Origin: JAIQGF01 sp051006995 | Lineage (GTDB): Bacteria; Acidobacteriota; Terriglobia; Terriglobales; Acidobacteriaceae | DNA length: 64,000 nucleotides | Assembly: GCA_051006995.1 (NCBI GenBank) | Contig: JBPCSQ010000029.1 | Location: 124,001 to 188,000, forward strand | Reading direction: 5' to 3' | Shown: in pieces, positions 18,016 to 26,227 of the stretch | How positions within the stretch are numbered: position 1 is the first letter of the stretch | How the letters are laid out: each line of letters opens with the position of its first letter | The notes under the pieces: generated by a model | What the model was told of the DNA's origin: nothing | Databases searched by the model: none | The model's input: only the letters and a program-made list of their open reading frames with translations | Program-made: the position numbers and the translations under genes

Positions 18016-19010
18016 CACTGCCTCGCCGGTTTCCGTGTTTTCGACGCTGCTTTCGCCGGCTGTGTTTTGGTTTCATCCGGGTTCACGATGACCTGCCGGT
18101 CGTAGCGCAGGTCCACCGAACGCACTTTCTGGAATTGCTGGCGCCACTCCTGCACGTGCGCGACATACACCTTGTAGCGCTCCAGGAAATCAGAGCCGCC
18201 CAGGTGCACCAGCACTTCCCCATTTTCGTCGCTGGTGGTGATTTTCACGTCGTCGGGATCGGAAAGGTCTACCTCGCTGAGGCTGCGCGAGTAATTGGCG
18301 CCGCCGGAATCCAGCTCACCCAACAGCCGGGTAAAAATTTTCATGCGTGCCGCGCGCGTAGACAGTGGCTCGCTGTCGCCCACGCCGGTGATGACCGGGA
18401 AGGAGTACTTCTTGGCTCCGCCTGGAGGCAGGTCCATGAGCACGCCGTGGGAATCGACGAGCAGGATTTTCGAGCGCACTTGAACAAACGCGATCGGCGT
18501 GCGCTCATGAATCTCGACGCGCAGGCGATTGGGCAGCAGGCGCATCACTGACGCCGACTCCACCCAGGGAATGTCCTCGAGCTGCTTCTTGCGGTCGGTC
18601 AATGGGACGAAGAAGAGGTTGCGGCCAATGTCGCCGCCCATGACCTCCATGACCTGCGTTCGAGTGACGTTATGGGTACCGGCAATCTCGAGCTGGTCGC
18701 TGGATTCCAGCCGGAAGCGCCAGGAATGCGCACCGTAGCTGTAAAGGGTCACGGTGACTGCGCCGGCAACGCCCGCCAGCACCACCACGACGAGCGCGAT
18801 CTTCAGGCGGTTGGCAGCCTTGCGCGGTAATGGACCCCGTCGCACCGGCACGCGCTTCTGGCCGCGGAGAAATGCTGGCTCCTCTTCTGTTTCCAGATCG
18901 AGGAGACGCGGGTCGAGAGAATCCTGCAGGTCCTCGGTGGCGCGGCCGCTTGGGCGCGCGCTGGATACAGCTTCGTCGTCCGGAATCAGAGGACCGTTAT
19001 TCCGTGCCAT
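18015..19010 (-). CDS. ftsQ: Cell division protein FtsQ
   Basis: Bitopic divisome protein that scaffolds FtsL/FtsB and FtsWI. A charged cytoplasmic N-terminus (about 1-68, with the Arg-rich KRVPVRRGPLPRKAANR) is followed by one transmembrane helix (about 69-91). A POTRA domain (LEIAGTHNVTRTQVMEVMGG ... VEIHERTPIAFV) and the FtsQ beta domain complete it. Length 331 aa is within range. The genes murB and ddl, which often precede ftsQ, are absent; a small ORF takes that place. Confidence 0.93.
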   Translation of the reverse strand: MARNNGPLIPDDEAVSSARPSGRATEDLQDSLDPRLLDLETEEEPAFLRGQKRVPVRRGPLPRKAANRLKIALVVVVLAGVAGAVTVTLYSYGAHSWRFRLESSDQLEIAGTHNVTRTQVMEVMGGDIGRNLFFVPLTDRKKQLEDIPWVESASVMRLLPNRLRVEIHERTPIAFVQVRSKILLVDSHGVLMDLPPGGAKKYSFPVITGVGDSEPLSTRAARMKIFTRLLGELDSGGANYSRSLSEVDLSDPDDVKITTSDENGEVLVHLGGSDFLERYKVYVAHVQEWRQQFQKVRSVDLRYDRQVIVNPDETKTQPAKAASKTRKPARQ

Positions 19011-19104
19011 CGAGTGGAGTTGATCGTCGAGAATCGCCCGCGAGCCAACTATAACTTTTTTTTCGAAGAATGCGGAGAGGAAAACAGCTGGTTGAGCGAT
19101 CGAT

Positions 19105-19389
19105 TTAGAGCGTCGAACCCCAAGTTGCGACGGAGATGATGGAGGGAATCGAAGCGCGGGCGGAGGCTGTGCTGCTGGCTGCAGAAGCTGCCGGGGGCTC
19201 TGGGTGGCTTGCGTTGGTTTTTGAGGCTTCGGCGCGCTGCATCAGGCGAAGAGCGGCGCCGGTGTCACCAACAGCGGTCTTATACATAGCCAGGGCATAC
19301 AGAATCTTGGGGTTGTTGACCGTGACCCGGGGCGGCGGCAGCAGCATCATCCCAAGGGCAAGTGTGAGGGTCGTTATTGTCAGTTTCAT
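19105..19389 (-). CDS. Small hypothetical secreted protein between murC and ftsQ, 94 aa
   Basis: Not recognised. It has a signal-like N-terminus (MKLTITTLTLALGMMLL), then KILYALAMYKTAVGDTGAAL, which resembles one tetratricopeptide helix pair. A Ser/Ala/Pro-rich low-complexity tail follows. GGGGTGG lies upstream of the ATG. It occupies the place where murB or ddl usually stand, on the same strand as the dcw genes. Coding is plausible, not proven. Confidence 0.5.
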   Translation of the reverse strand: MKLTITTLTLALGMMLLPPPRVTVNNPKILYALAMYKTAVGDTGAALRLMQRAEASKTNASHPEPPAASAASSTASARASIPSIISVATWGSTL

Positions 19390-19522
19390 GGGCCACCCCG
19401 TCGTACAGTTCTAAAGACGGAGGGAGGTGGAAATGGTTAGCAAGTCATCGCTGACCGGCACCAAACTCCATCTTTCCGGAGGTGGTCGCAACAGGTCGCT
19501 CTCTGCGAATTTTGAAGTTTCG

Positions 19523-21034
19523 TTACGGTGCTGACGACTGGCGACTGACGATGGAGGAGTGCTTTTCCAGCGCCTCCACCACCTGCGGGCCAAGCTGGGA
19601 GACGCTGCCGGCGCCCAGCGTAAGGATCATGTCGCCAGGCTGCGCGGCGGCTACGGCAGCGTCAATGGCGTCGGTGAAAGATTTGACGTTGCTGACGGCG
19701 TGACCGCGCTCAGCGATGCGGCGCGCCAGGTTCTCGGAGGTAACCCCCGGGATGGGCGGCTCGCTGGCAGGATAGATATCGAGCAGCAGCAGCGAGTCGG
19801 CATCGGCAAACGCGGTTGTGAATTCTTCCTGCAAAGCCTGTGTTCGCGTATAGCGGTGTGGCTGAAAAATGACGTGAATCCTCTTGTAGCCGCACTGGCG
19901 TGCGGCCGCCAGCGTGGCGCGAATCTCGGTCGGATGATGACCATAGTCGTCAATCACGCTAATGCCGGCCGCCTGCCCACGCAATTGAAAGCGGCGATCC
20001 ACGCCGCGGAACTCGGCAAGCGCAGCACGAACGCTATCTGCAGGCACGTCTAATCCGACACCGACGGCGATCGCCGCCGTGGCGTTGAGGACGTTGTGCA
20101 CACCGGGAACGTGCAGCTGAAACTCGCCGAGCGAACTGCCGCGGTAGCTCACGGAAAAACTCAGCCCGGTCGGTCCGCCACCGGGCCCGACCAGTGTGGG
20201 GCAACTTCCCGGAAATTCCGCGCCCTCTCGCGGAGACTCTGCCCCCGGTTGCGTTCCGAGCTCTTCGCGTGAGGAGGAGCGGCCCACATTGCTGAATTGA
20301 ATGTGAAAATCGGAACCGTCGCGCAGGCCGTAGTTGACGATACGGCGGCGGACGCGCGGCAGCAGCGTGCGCAGCCGGTCGTCATCATTGCAGACAACCA
20401 CCGTGCCGTAGAACGGCACGCGGTCCATAAACTCGACGAAGGTATTTTCCACATCGCCCATGTCGCGGTAGCAGTCCATGTGCTCGCGGTCAACGTTGGT
20501 GACGACCGAGAGAATGGGCGAGAGCTTGAGGAAGGAGCGGTCGCTCTCGTCGGCTTCTGCGACCAGATATTGCGATTTTCCGAGGCGCGCGTTCGAGCCC
20601 ATGGCGTCCACGCGTCCCCCGACGACCACCGTGGGATCGAGGCCGCCGGCAGCAAGCACGGCCGCAATCATCGAAGTCGTCGTGGTCTTGCCGTGCATGC
20701 CGGCGACCGCGATGCCATACTTCAGGCGCATGAGCTCGGCCAGCATCTCGGCGCGCGGGATTACCGGAATGTGCACGGCGGTTGCGGCCACGACCTCGGG
20801 ATTATCGGAACGGACAGCCGAACTGATGACCACCACCTCCGCGCCGGCGATGTTTTCCGCGCGATGGCCTTCGAAAACAGTTGCACCCAGCGATTGAAGG
20901 CGTTGCGTTACCGAAGAGAACTTCAGGTCGGAGCCGGAGACTTTGTAGCCGAGATTGAGCAGCACCTCGGCGACGCCGCTCATGCCGATGCCGCCAATGC
21001 CGACGAAGTGGACGCGTTGGATCTTTGCGAACAT
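19523..21034 (-). CDS. murC: UDP-N-acetylmuramate--L-alanine ligase
   Basis: Adds L-Ala to UDP-MurNAc, the first stem-peptide residue. It has the N-terminal Rossmann motif HFVGIGGIGMSGVAEVL, the ATP P-loop GMHGKTTTTS, VTNVDREHMDCY, the central HNVLNATAAIAVG and the C-terminal DDYGHHPTEIRATL. Between DFHIQFSNV and LSFSVSYRG there are about 40 residues (GRSSSREELGTQPGAE... GPGGGPTG) that I would not expect in this loop. The last residues (SSIVSRQSSAP) and stop are encoded by a heptamer array. Length 503 aa is slightly long because of these. Confidence 0.96.
   Translation of the reverse strand: MFAKIQRVHFVGIGGIGMSGVAEVLLNLGYKVSGSDLKFSSVTQRLQSLGATVFEGHRAENIAGAEVVVISSAVRSDNPEVVAATAVHIPVIPRAEMLAELMRLKYGIAVAGMHGKTTTTSMIAAVLAAGGLDPTVVVGGRVDAMGSNARLGKSQYLVAEADESDRSFLKLSPILSVVTNVDREHMDCYRDMGDVENTFVEFMDRVPFYGTVVVCNDDDRLRTLLPRVRRRIVNYGLRDGSDFHIQFSNVGRSSSREELGTQPGAESPREGAEFPGSCPTLVGPGGGPTGLSFSVSYRGSSLGEFQLHVPGVHNVLNATAAIAVGVGLDVPADSVRAALAEFRGVDRRFQLRGQAAGISVIDDYGHHPTEIRATLAAARQCGYKRIHVIFQPHRYTRTQALQEEFTTAFADADSLLLLDIYPASEPPIPGVTSENLARRIAERGHAVSNVKSFTDAIDAAVAAAQPGDMILTLGAGSVSQLGPQVVEALEKHSSIVSRQSSAP
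19530..19550. repeat. Heptamer array encoding the MurC C-terminus
   Basis: GCTGACG, ACTGGCG, ACTGACG in tandem, continuing as ATGGAGG. Read on the minus strand they supply the last residues of MurC, just before its stop at 19523. Confidence 0.6.
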
Positions 21035-21051
21035 TTCAGAAACTCATTCGC

Positions 21052-21167
21052 CACTGATTAACACTGATGAACACAGATTAATCGAAAACTTAAATCGATG
21101 AACGCGGCATGAACGCTGGTCAGAAATCAAAAAAGCAAAATCGGTGCTTATCAGTGTTCCTCAGTGG
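21052..21167. repeat. Inverted pair of decamer arrays between murG and murC
   Basis: The left arm is CACTGATTAA, CACTGATGAA, CACAGATTAA (21052-21081), period 10. The right arm, about 21141-21167, is its degenerate inverse (units ATCAGTGTTC and CTCAGTGG). The right arm overlaps the last codons and stop of murG, so the MurG tail SATEEH is repeat-encoded. Confidence 0.75.
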
Positions 21168-22236
21168 CTGATGCCCCCGCCAATTTCGCGGCCATGCGAG
21201 CAATATCGCTGGCGGCGTTGGGATGCGACAGAGCCCGTGCGGCGTTCCCCATGGCCGCGAGCTGCGCCCGGTCAGTCAGCAACTGCGCCGCAGTTTCCGC
21301 CAGCCTAGCCGGCGTCAGCTCCGATTCCTGAACCAGAACACCGGCGCCACGCCCCGCCAGCGCCTCCGCGTTGCGCCGCTGGTGATCGTCGGCGGCACGA
21401 GGCAAGGGCACGAAAATTGCCGCCTTGCCTGCAGCGGTGATCTCGGCGACGGTGCTCGCGCCGGAGCGGCAAACCAGCAGGTCGGCGCGGGCAAACGCCG
21501 CCACCATGTCGTCAATGAACGGAGAAACTTCCGCGGTAATACCGGCGCGCAGGTAGCTGGCTTGGGCGTCATTATAGTCGCGCTCGCCGGTCTGATGGAT
21601 CACGTGCAGCCCGGGAACCCTTTGGCCGAGCTCCGGTAGCGCCTGAATGAGCGACGCATTGAGCGCGTGCGCGCCCTGGCTGCCGCCGAACAGCAGCAGC
21701 GTGGGCGGCGCGTCCGGCGGCCGCGCTGGAACGTCGAAAAAAGCGCGCCGGACCGGCACGCCCGTCACCGCGCAGCGGCGAAACCAGTGGCAGGTCTCGG
21801 GAAAGTGCACGGCCGCGGCGGATATCATGGTCGCGACCATGCGATTGGCGAATCCGGGCACGAGGTTGGGCTCAAATGCAATGGTGGGCACGCTGCTGAG
21901 CGCCGCTGCCAGCATCGCCGGACCCGAGGCGTATCCCCCGACCCCAATCATCACGTCTGGACGGAAATCGCGCAGGATCTGCCAGGATTGGAGGATGGCC
22001 TGTGGGAGGGCGAATGCGGTCTTGAGACGGGTCGTGAGACTGACATTTTTGAGCTGTCCCACCTGGACTAAGCGCAGTTCGTAGCCGGCCGCCGGAATGA
22101 GACGAGTTTCAATGCCGCGCTTGGTGCCGACAAAGAGGAGGTCGGCGCCGAAGCAGGAGCGCAATTCGTGCGCGATGGCGAGCGCGGGGATGACATGACC
22201 GCCGGTACCGCCACCCGCGAGGATTGCGCGCATCAT
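21151..22236 (-). CDS. murG: UDP-GlcNAc:lipid I N-acetylglucosaminyltransferase
   Basis: Converts lipid I to lipid II on the inner face of the membrane. It has the glycine-rich acceptor loop AGGGTGGHVIPALAIA, the membrane-facing LVQVGQLKNVSL, the GGVGGYASGPAML-type second loop (MIGVGGYASGP) and the donor-site FGGSQGAHALN. CRSGASTVAEITAAGKAAIFVPLP and the Q-R pair in ADDHQRRNAEAL follow. Length 361 aa is normal. It is a dcw member between ftsW and murC. The extreme C-terminus is encoded by a decamer array. Confidence 0.97.
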   Translation of the reverse strand: MMRAILAGGGTGGHVIPALAIAHELRSCFGADLLFVGTKRGIETRLIPAAGYELRLVQVGQLKNVSLTTRLKTAFALPQAILQSWQILRDFRPDVMIGVGGYASGPAMLAAALSSVPTIAFEPNLVPGFANRMVATMISAAAVHFPETCHWFRRCAVTGVPVRRAFFDVPARPPDAPPTLLLFGGSQGAHALNASLIQALPELGQRVPGLHVIHQTGERDYNDAQASYLRAGITAEVSPFIDDMVAAFARADLLVCRSGASTVAEITAAGKAAIFVPLPRAADDHQRRNAEALAGRGAGVLVQESELTPARLAETAAQLLTDRAQLAAMGNAARALSHPNAASDIARMAAKLAGASATEEH

Positions 22237-22268
22237 TTCAGCTTACATTATGCGAGCGTCTTAACGGC

Positions 22269-22362
22269 ATTGGCCATTGGCCCTTCGCCTTTAGCACTGG
22301 CCATCCATAGCTCGGGAACGTTAAAGCCAGTGGCTAACGGCGAACGGCCAACAGCAAATTAG
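22269..22362. repeat. Inverted pair of heptamer arrays between murG and ftsW
   Basis: The left array (about 22269-22304) has units TTGGCCA, TTGGCCC, TTCGCCT, TTAGCAC. The right array (about 22328-22362), read inverted, has TGGCCGT, TCGCCGT, TAGCCAC. The two arms align over about 25 bp with three or four differences. The spacer is about 23 bp and the right arm touches the ftsW stop. Confidence 0.8.
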
Positions 22363-23450
22363 TCAGTGTGCTGCGAGATGTTTAACATCACGCCCACGCT
22401 CAGCAGCGTGATGAACAGGGAAGATCCGCCATAGGAAATGAACGGCAGTGGGATGCCCTTGGTAGGGGCCATGCCCAGCACAACGCTCATATTGAACAGA
22501 GCCTGCACGCCAACCATGGCGGCGATGCCTGTAGCGAGATAACGGGCGAAGACGTCTTCGCTGAGCGCCGCCGTGCGGATGGCGCGATAAAGGAAAATGG
22601 CAAATAGAACGACGATGAGCAGCGCGCCCAGCAGTCCCAGTTCTTCAGCGGTCACGGCGAAGATGAAGTCGGTGTGCGGCTCCGGCAGGTAGAAGAGTTT
22701 CTGCTTCCCTTCCATCAGCCCGACGCCGGTCAGGCCGCCGGTGCCGACGGCAATCAGCGACTGGATGATGTGGAAGCCGCGCCCTTGCGGGTCGGAATAG
22801 GGATCCATGAAAGCCAGGATGCGCTGGTAACGCCAGGGCACGCGGACGATGAATATATAGAAGAAGAGCGGCAGCGGCGCCAGCGCGTAGGCGTAGTACT
22901 TCAGATTCATTCCCGCGACGAACAGCACGATAGCGCTGATAGCGCCGCAGGCAAGAGCGGTGCCGAGGTCGGGCTGCATCAGGATAAGCCCGGAGAGCAC
23001 GACGCCGGGCGCCAGCGCGGGCAGCAGCGTGGAGCGCAGGTCGTCCATGGACCGGGTACGCATCTCCAGAAAGTAAGCAAGAAACAGGATGAGCGTGGGT
23101 TTGGCCAATTCGGATGGCTGGAACGACAGCGGCCCAAGCTTGATCCAGCGGTGCGTGTTATGCGACCGGTCGAGAAAGAAGACCAGGATCAACAGCAGCG
23201 TGCTCAGTCCGAGCAATGAGAACACTACCGCCGGGTGCTTGTAGCGGCGGTAATCGAGCTTCATGCAGGCGAACATCGCCGCCAGTCCGGCCAGGGCCCA
23301 ACCGAACTGCCGCAGGACGAAATGGTAAGGCGAGCCGAAGCGCTCTTTGGCCACGACCGCCGAGGCGCTGAACACCATCACCAGGCCGATGAACACCAGG
23401 ATCAGCGTGACCGTGAAGAGCGTTTTGTCGACGCTGACTCTCTTAGCCAT
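22359..23450 (-). CDS. ftsW: Septal peptidoglycan glycosyltransferase FtsW
   Basis: SEDS-family lipid II polymerase paired with FtsI at the septum. It has about ten hydrophobic segments; an early VMVFSASAVVAKERFGSPYHF; the conserved HRWIKLGPLSFQPSELAK, with the catalytic-loop region following (in the TM4-5 area); the large extracellular loop with GWKHIQS-like GRGFHIIQSLIAVGTGGLTG; and FISYGGSSLF near the C-terminus. Length 363 aa is typical. It lies between murD and murG, with heptamer arrays in both flanking gaps. Confidence 0.96.
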   Translation of the reverse strand: MAKRVSVDKTLFTVTLILVFIGLVMVFSASAVVAKERFGSPYHFVLRQFGWALAGLAAMFACMKLDYRRYKHPAVVFSLLGLSTLLLILVFFLDRSHNTHRWIKLGPLSFQPSELAKPTLILFLAYFLEMRTRSMDDLRSTLLPALAPGVVLSGLILMQPDLGTALACGAISAIVLFVAGMNLKYYAYALAPLPLFFYIFIVRVPWRYQRILAFMDPYSDPQGRGFHIIQSLIAVGTGGLTGVGLMEGKQKLFYLPEPHTDFIFAVTAEELGLLGALLIVVLFAIFLYRAIRTAALSEDVFARYLATGIAAMVGVQALFNMSVVLGMAPTKGIPLPFISYGGSSLFITLLSVGVMLNISQHTD

Positions 23451-23460
23451 GGAACCGCTC

Positions 23461-23598
23461 TCAGCTGTCAGCCATCAGCTTTCAGCCGGCAGAATTTTCC
23501 TAGATGTTTGTAACACTAGGGGGCGTACGGCTGAGGTTACTCTGCGGATTCGTACCGCGGGTCGCAATGCCAAGAGCCAAAAACTAAGAGCTAATCGC
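23461..23598. repeat. Heptamer arrays between ftsW and murD
   Basis: Left run 23461-23488: TCAGCTG, TCAGCCA, TCAGCTT, TCAGCCG. Right run 23571-23598: CAAGAGC, CAAAAAC, TAAGAGC, TAATCGC, which spans the murD stop at 23584-23586. Inverted, the right run reads as YYRGCTY words, so the two arms are distantly complementary. The 82 bp between them show nothing else. Confidence 0.7.
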
Positions 23599-24969
23599 TT
23601 GCTTCTTCTCCGCCAGCGACTGCACCAGGTCCTTGAAGACGCGACCGCGGTGCTCGTAACTTTCAAACTGGTCAAAGCTGGCGCAGGCCGGTGCGAGCAG
23701 GACAGTGTCGCCGGGCGAAGCGGCTTCAAAGGCGCGGCGGACGGCGTTTTCGAGCGTCTCGGCGTGAACGATCTCAACCGCGCCGGCGATTTCCTTCTCG
23801 ATTTTCGACGCGGCTGCTCCGATCGTGTACACGCGCTTGGCGCGCTGCTGGAGCAGCGGCTGGAGCACGGTGTAGGGAAATCCTTTGTCCTTGCCCCCGA
23901 GAATGATGTGGATGTTGCCGGGAAATGATTCCAGCGCCTTGATGGTCGCGTCCACGTTGGTGGCTTTGGAGTCGTTGTAGAACTCGACTCCGTTAACGCT
24001 GTTGACATATTCCAGCCGGTGCTCGACCGCCTTGAATTCCTTGATGGCGGCGCGAATACGATGCGGCTCGCAGGGGACCAACATGCCGACGCACACCGCC
24101 GCCAGCACGTTTTCCAGGTTGTGCGCGCCTTTCAGCGGGATTTCGGACACCGGCACGATCTCGTGCTCGCCGCTGTCATCGCGATGCAAGATGCGTTCGT
24201 CGCGCACAAATGCTCCTTGCACGACCTCTTTCTTGCGGCTGAACCAGCGCACCTGGGCGCGGCCGGCATTCTTTAGCTTTTCACATTGCGGGTCGTCTGC
24301 GTTCAGGATGGCGTAGTCACTCGCCGTCTGGTTTTCAAAAATCCTCTTCTTGGCGCCGAGATAAGCTTCGAAACTGCCGTGCCGGTCGAGGTGGTCGGGA
24401 GTGATATTGAGCACCACCGCAAATTGGGGATGGAAGCTCTGGATGCTTTCTAGCTGGAAGCTGGAGACTTCGAGCACGTTGTAGGTATCCTCCGTGGACT
24501 CCCGCACCAGCGAAATGGCGGGCGTGCCGATGTTGCCGCCCACCAGCGACTCGTAACCGCCCCAGGCAATTACGCTGCCCACCAGCGCCGTGGTCGTGGT
24601 CTTCCCGTTCGAGCCGGTAATGGCCACCACGTGGCCTTTCAGGAATCGCGAGGCCAGCTCGATTTCGCCGATGACCGGAATTCCCATGGCCTTGGCCTGC
24701 GCCAGTTGCGGGACGCCGGTAGGAACGCCGGGGCTGACCACGATCAGGTCCTGCTGGCGGAAGGTACGCTCGCCGTGCCCTCCGGTTTCGACGGTGACGC
24801 CAAGATCGAGCAGGGCGCGGATATCGCCGCGCAATTCGTCTTCAGCCTTGGCGTCGGAGGCGGTGACACGCGCGCCGAGCTCGTGCAGGAACTGGGCTGC
24901 CGCCACCCCGGACTTGCCGAGGCCGACCACCAGCACGCGCTTGCCTTTCAGGTTGAGAGCTTCCGCCAT
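23584..24969 (-). CDS. murD: UDP-N-acetylmuramoylalanine--D-glutamate ligase
   Basis: Adds D-Glu to UDP-MurNAc-L-Ala. It has the N-terminal nucleotide fold GKRVLVVGLGKSGVAAAQFL, the ATP P-loop GSNGKTTTTALVGS, LNITPDHLDRHGS, EHRLEYV, the NDSKATNVDATIKAL motif and the C-terminal GGKDKGF. The ATG at 24969 is chosen because MurD proteins begin only a few residues before GKRV; a GTG at 25014 in frame would add 15 residues. The stop lies inside a heptamer array, so the last residues are repeat-derived. mraY ends 61 bp upstream. Confidence 0.96.
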   Translation of the reverse strand: MAEALNLKGKRVLVVGLGKSGVAAAQFLHELGARVTASDAKAEDELRGDIRALLDLGVTVETGGHGERTFRQQDLIVVSPGVPTGVPQLAQAKAMGIPVIGEIELASRFLKGHVVAITGSNGKTTTTALVGSVIAWGGYESLVGGNIGTPAISLVRESTEDTYNVLEVSSFQLESIQSFHPQFAVVLNITPDHLDRHGSFEAYLGAKKRIFENQTASDYAILNADDPQCEKLKNAGRAQVRWFSRKKEVVQGAFVRDERILHRDDSGEHEIVPVSEIPLKGAHNLENVLAAVCVGMLVPCEPHRIRAAIKEFKAVEHRLEYVNSVNGVEFYNDSKATNVDATIKALESFPGNIHIILGGKDKGFPYTVLQPLLQQRAKRVYTIGAAASKIEKEIAGAVEIVHAETLENAVRRAFEAASPGDTVLLAPACASFDQFESYEHRGRVFKDLVQSLAEKKQAISS

Positions 24970-25030
24970 ACCAGTTGCGTGTTCGAACGCATCCGAAGCC
25001 AATGATTGTCGCACAGTGCCCGGAGCCGCG

Positions 25031-26164
25031 TCAGCGCAGCTTCAGCGTCGTCAGCGCGAACAGGGCGAACACCAGCGAAGCGATCCAGAAGCGCACGATG
25101 ATCTTCGACTCCGACCAGCCCAGCAGCTCGAAGTGGTGATGCAGCGGCGCCATTTTAAAGATGCGCTTCTTGCGCAGTTTGTAGGACCCGACCTGCAAAA
25201 TCACAGAAACTGCCTCGATCACGAATACGCCACCGATGAAGGGCAGCAGCAATTCCTGCTTGATGATGACCGCCACGGTGCCGATCGCGCCACCGAGCGC
25301 GAGCGAACCGACGTCGCCCATGAAGATCTCGGCAGGATGAGCGTTGTACCACAGGAACCCGATCGCCGATCCCACCATGGCGCCGCAAAAGATCGTGAGT
25401 TCGCCCACCTGCGGCATGCGCTGCAGTTCCAGGTAGTCGGAAAAGGTAGCGTGACCGCTGACGTAAGTCAGCACCGTAAGTGCGCCGGCGGCAATGACTG
25501 TGCAGCCGATGGCCAGGCCGTCCAGGCCGTCAGTGAGGTTCACCGCGTTGCTGGAGCCGACGATCACCAGCACGACAAAAGCGATAAATGGCAGGAACGC
25601 AATCGGCCACAGGTGTGGCTCCCGCACCAGTTGCGAGATGACCAGGTCAGGGCGGAAATTCTTGAAGAACGGCACCATCAGGTGCGTCGAGTACTGGCCC
25701 TTGGCCTGGAGCAAAATCAGTGCCACCGCGACGATCACGCTCACCAGCACCTGGAGCATCAGCTTGCTGCGGCCGGTGAGCCCGAGGTTGCGCTGGTTGA
25801 CAACTTTCAGATAGTCGTCGGCGAATCCGATTGCCCCAAAGGCGGCGGTGGCAATCACCGCCAGCCAGACATATTTATTGCTCAGGTCGGCCCAAAGCAG
25901 CGTCGGCACCACGATGGCAATGGCGATCAGCAACCCACCCATCGTCGGAGTGCCGGCTTTTTTCTGATGCGCTTTGGGGCCCTCTTCGCGGATGTACTGC
26001 GAAATCTGGAATTGCTTCAGCTGCCGCACCACTGCCGGGCCGATGATCAGTCCCATGAACAGCGCGGTCAGGCTGGCGAACGCGGTGCGGAACGTCAGGT
26101 ACCGGAAAATGCGAAAGGGAGAGAAATAGCGGAACAGTACCTGGTAAAGAAGCCAGTAGAGCAA
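25031..26164 (-). CDS. mraY: Phospho-N-acetylmuramoyl-pentapeptide transferase
   Basis: Integral membrane enzyme that moves phospho-MurNAc-pentapeptide onto undecaprenyl phosphate to make lipid I. It has about ten transmembrane segments; EEGPKAHQKKAGTPTMGG; FADDYLKV with the catalytic Asp pair; the NAVNLTDGLDGLAIG motif; and the FMGDVGSLALGG and MAPLHHHFELLGWSE regions near the end. Length 377 aa is slightly longer than E. coli MraY. It sits between murF and murD, 63 bp from murF. Confidence 0.97.
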   Translation of the reverse strand: MLYWLLYQVLFRYFSPFRIFRYLTFRTAFASLTALFMGLIIGPAVVRQLKQFQISQYIREEGPKAHQKKAGTPTMGGLLIAIAIVVPTLLWADLSNKYVWLAVIATAAFGAIGFADDYLKVVNQRNLGLTGRSKLMLQVLVSVIVAVALILLQAKGQYSTHLMVPFFKNFRPDLVISQLVREPHLWPIAFLPFIAFVVLVIVGSSNAVNLTDGLDGLAIGCTVIAAGALTVLTYVSGHATFSDYLELQRMPQVGELTIFCGAMVGSAIGFLWYNAHPAEIFMGDVGSLALGGAIGTVAVIIKQELLLPFIGGVFVIEAVSVILQVGSYKLRKKRIFKMAPLHHHFELLGWSESKIIVRFWIASLVFALFALTTLKLR

Positions 26165-26227
26165 ATACCTCTCCCTTCACGATGTGCGGAACTCGCCCTA
26201 AGAATACAGCACGAAATCTTCGAGTTG

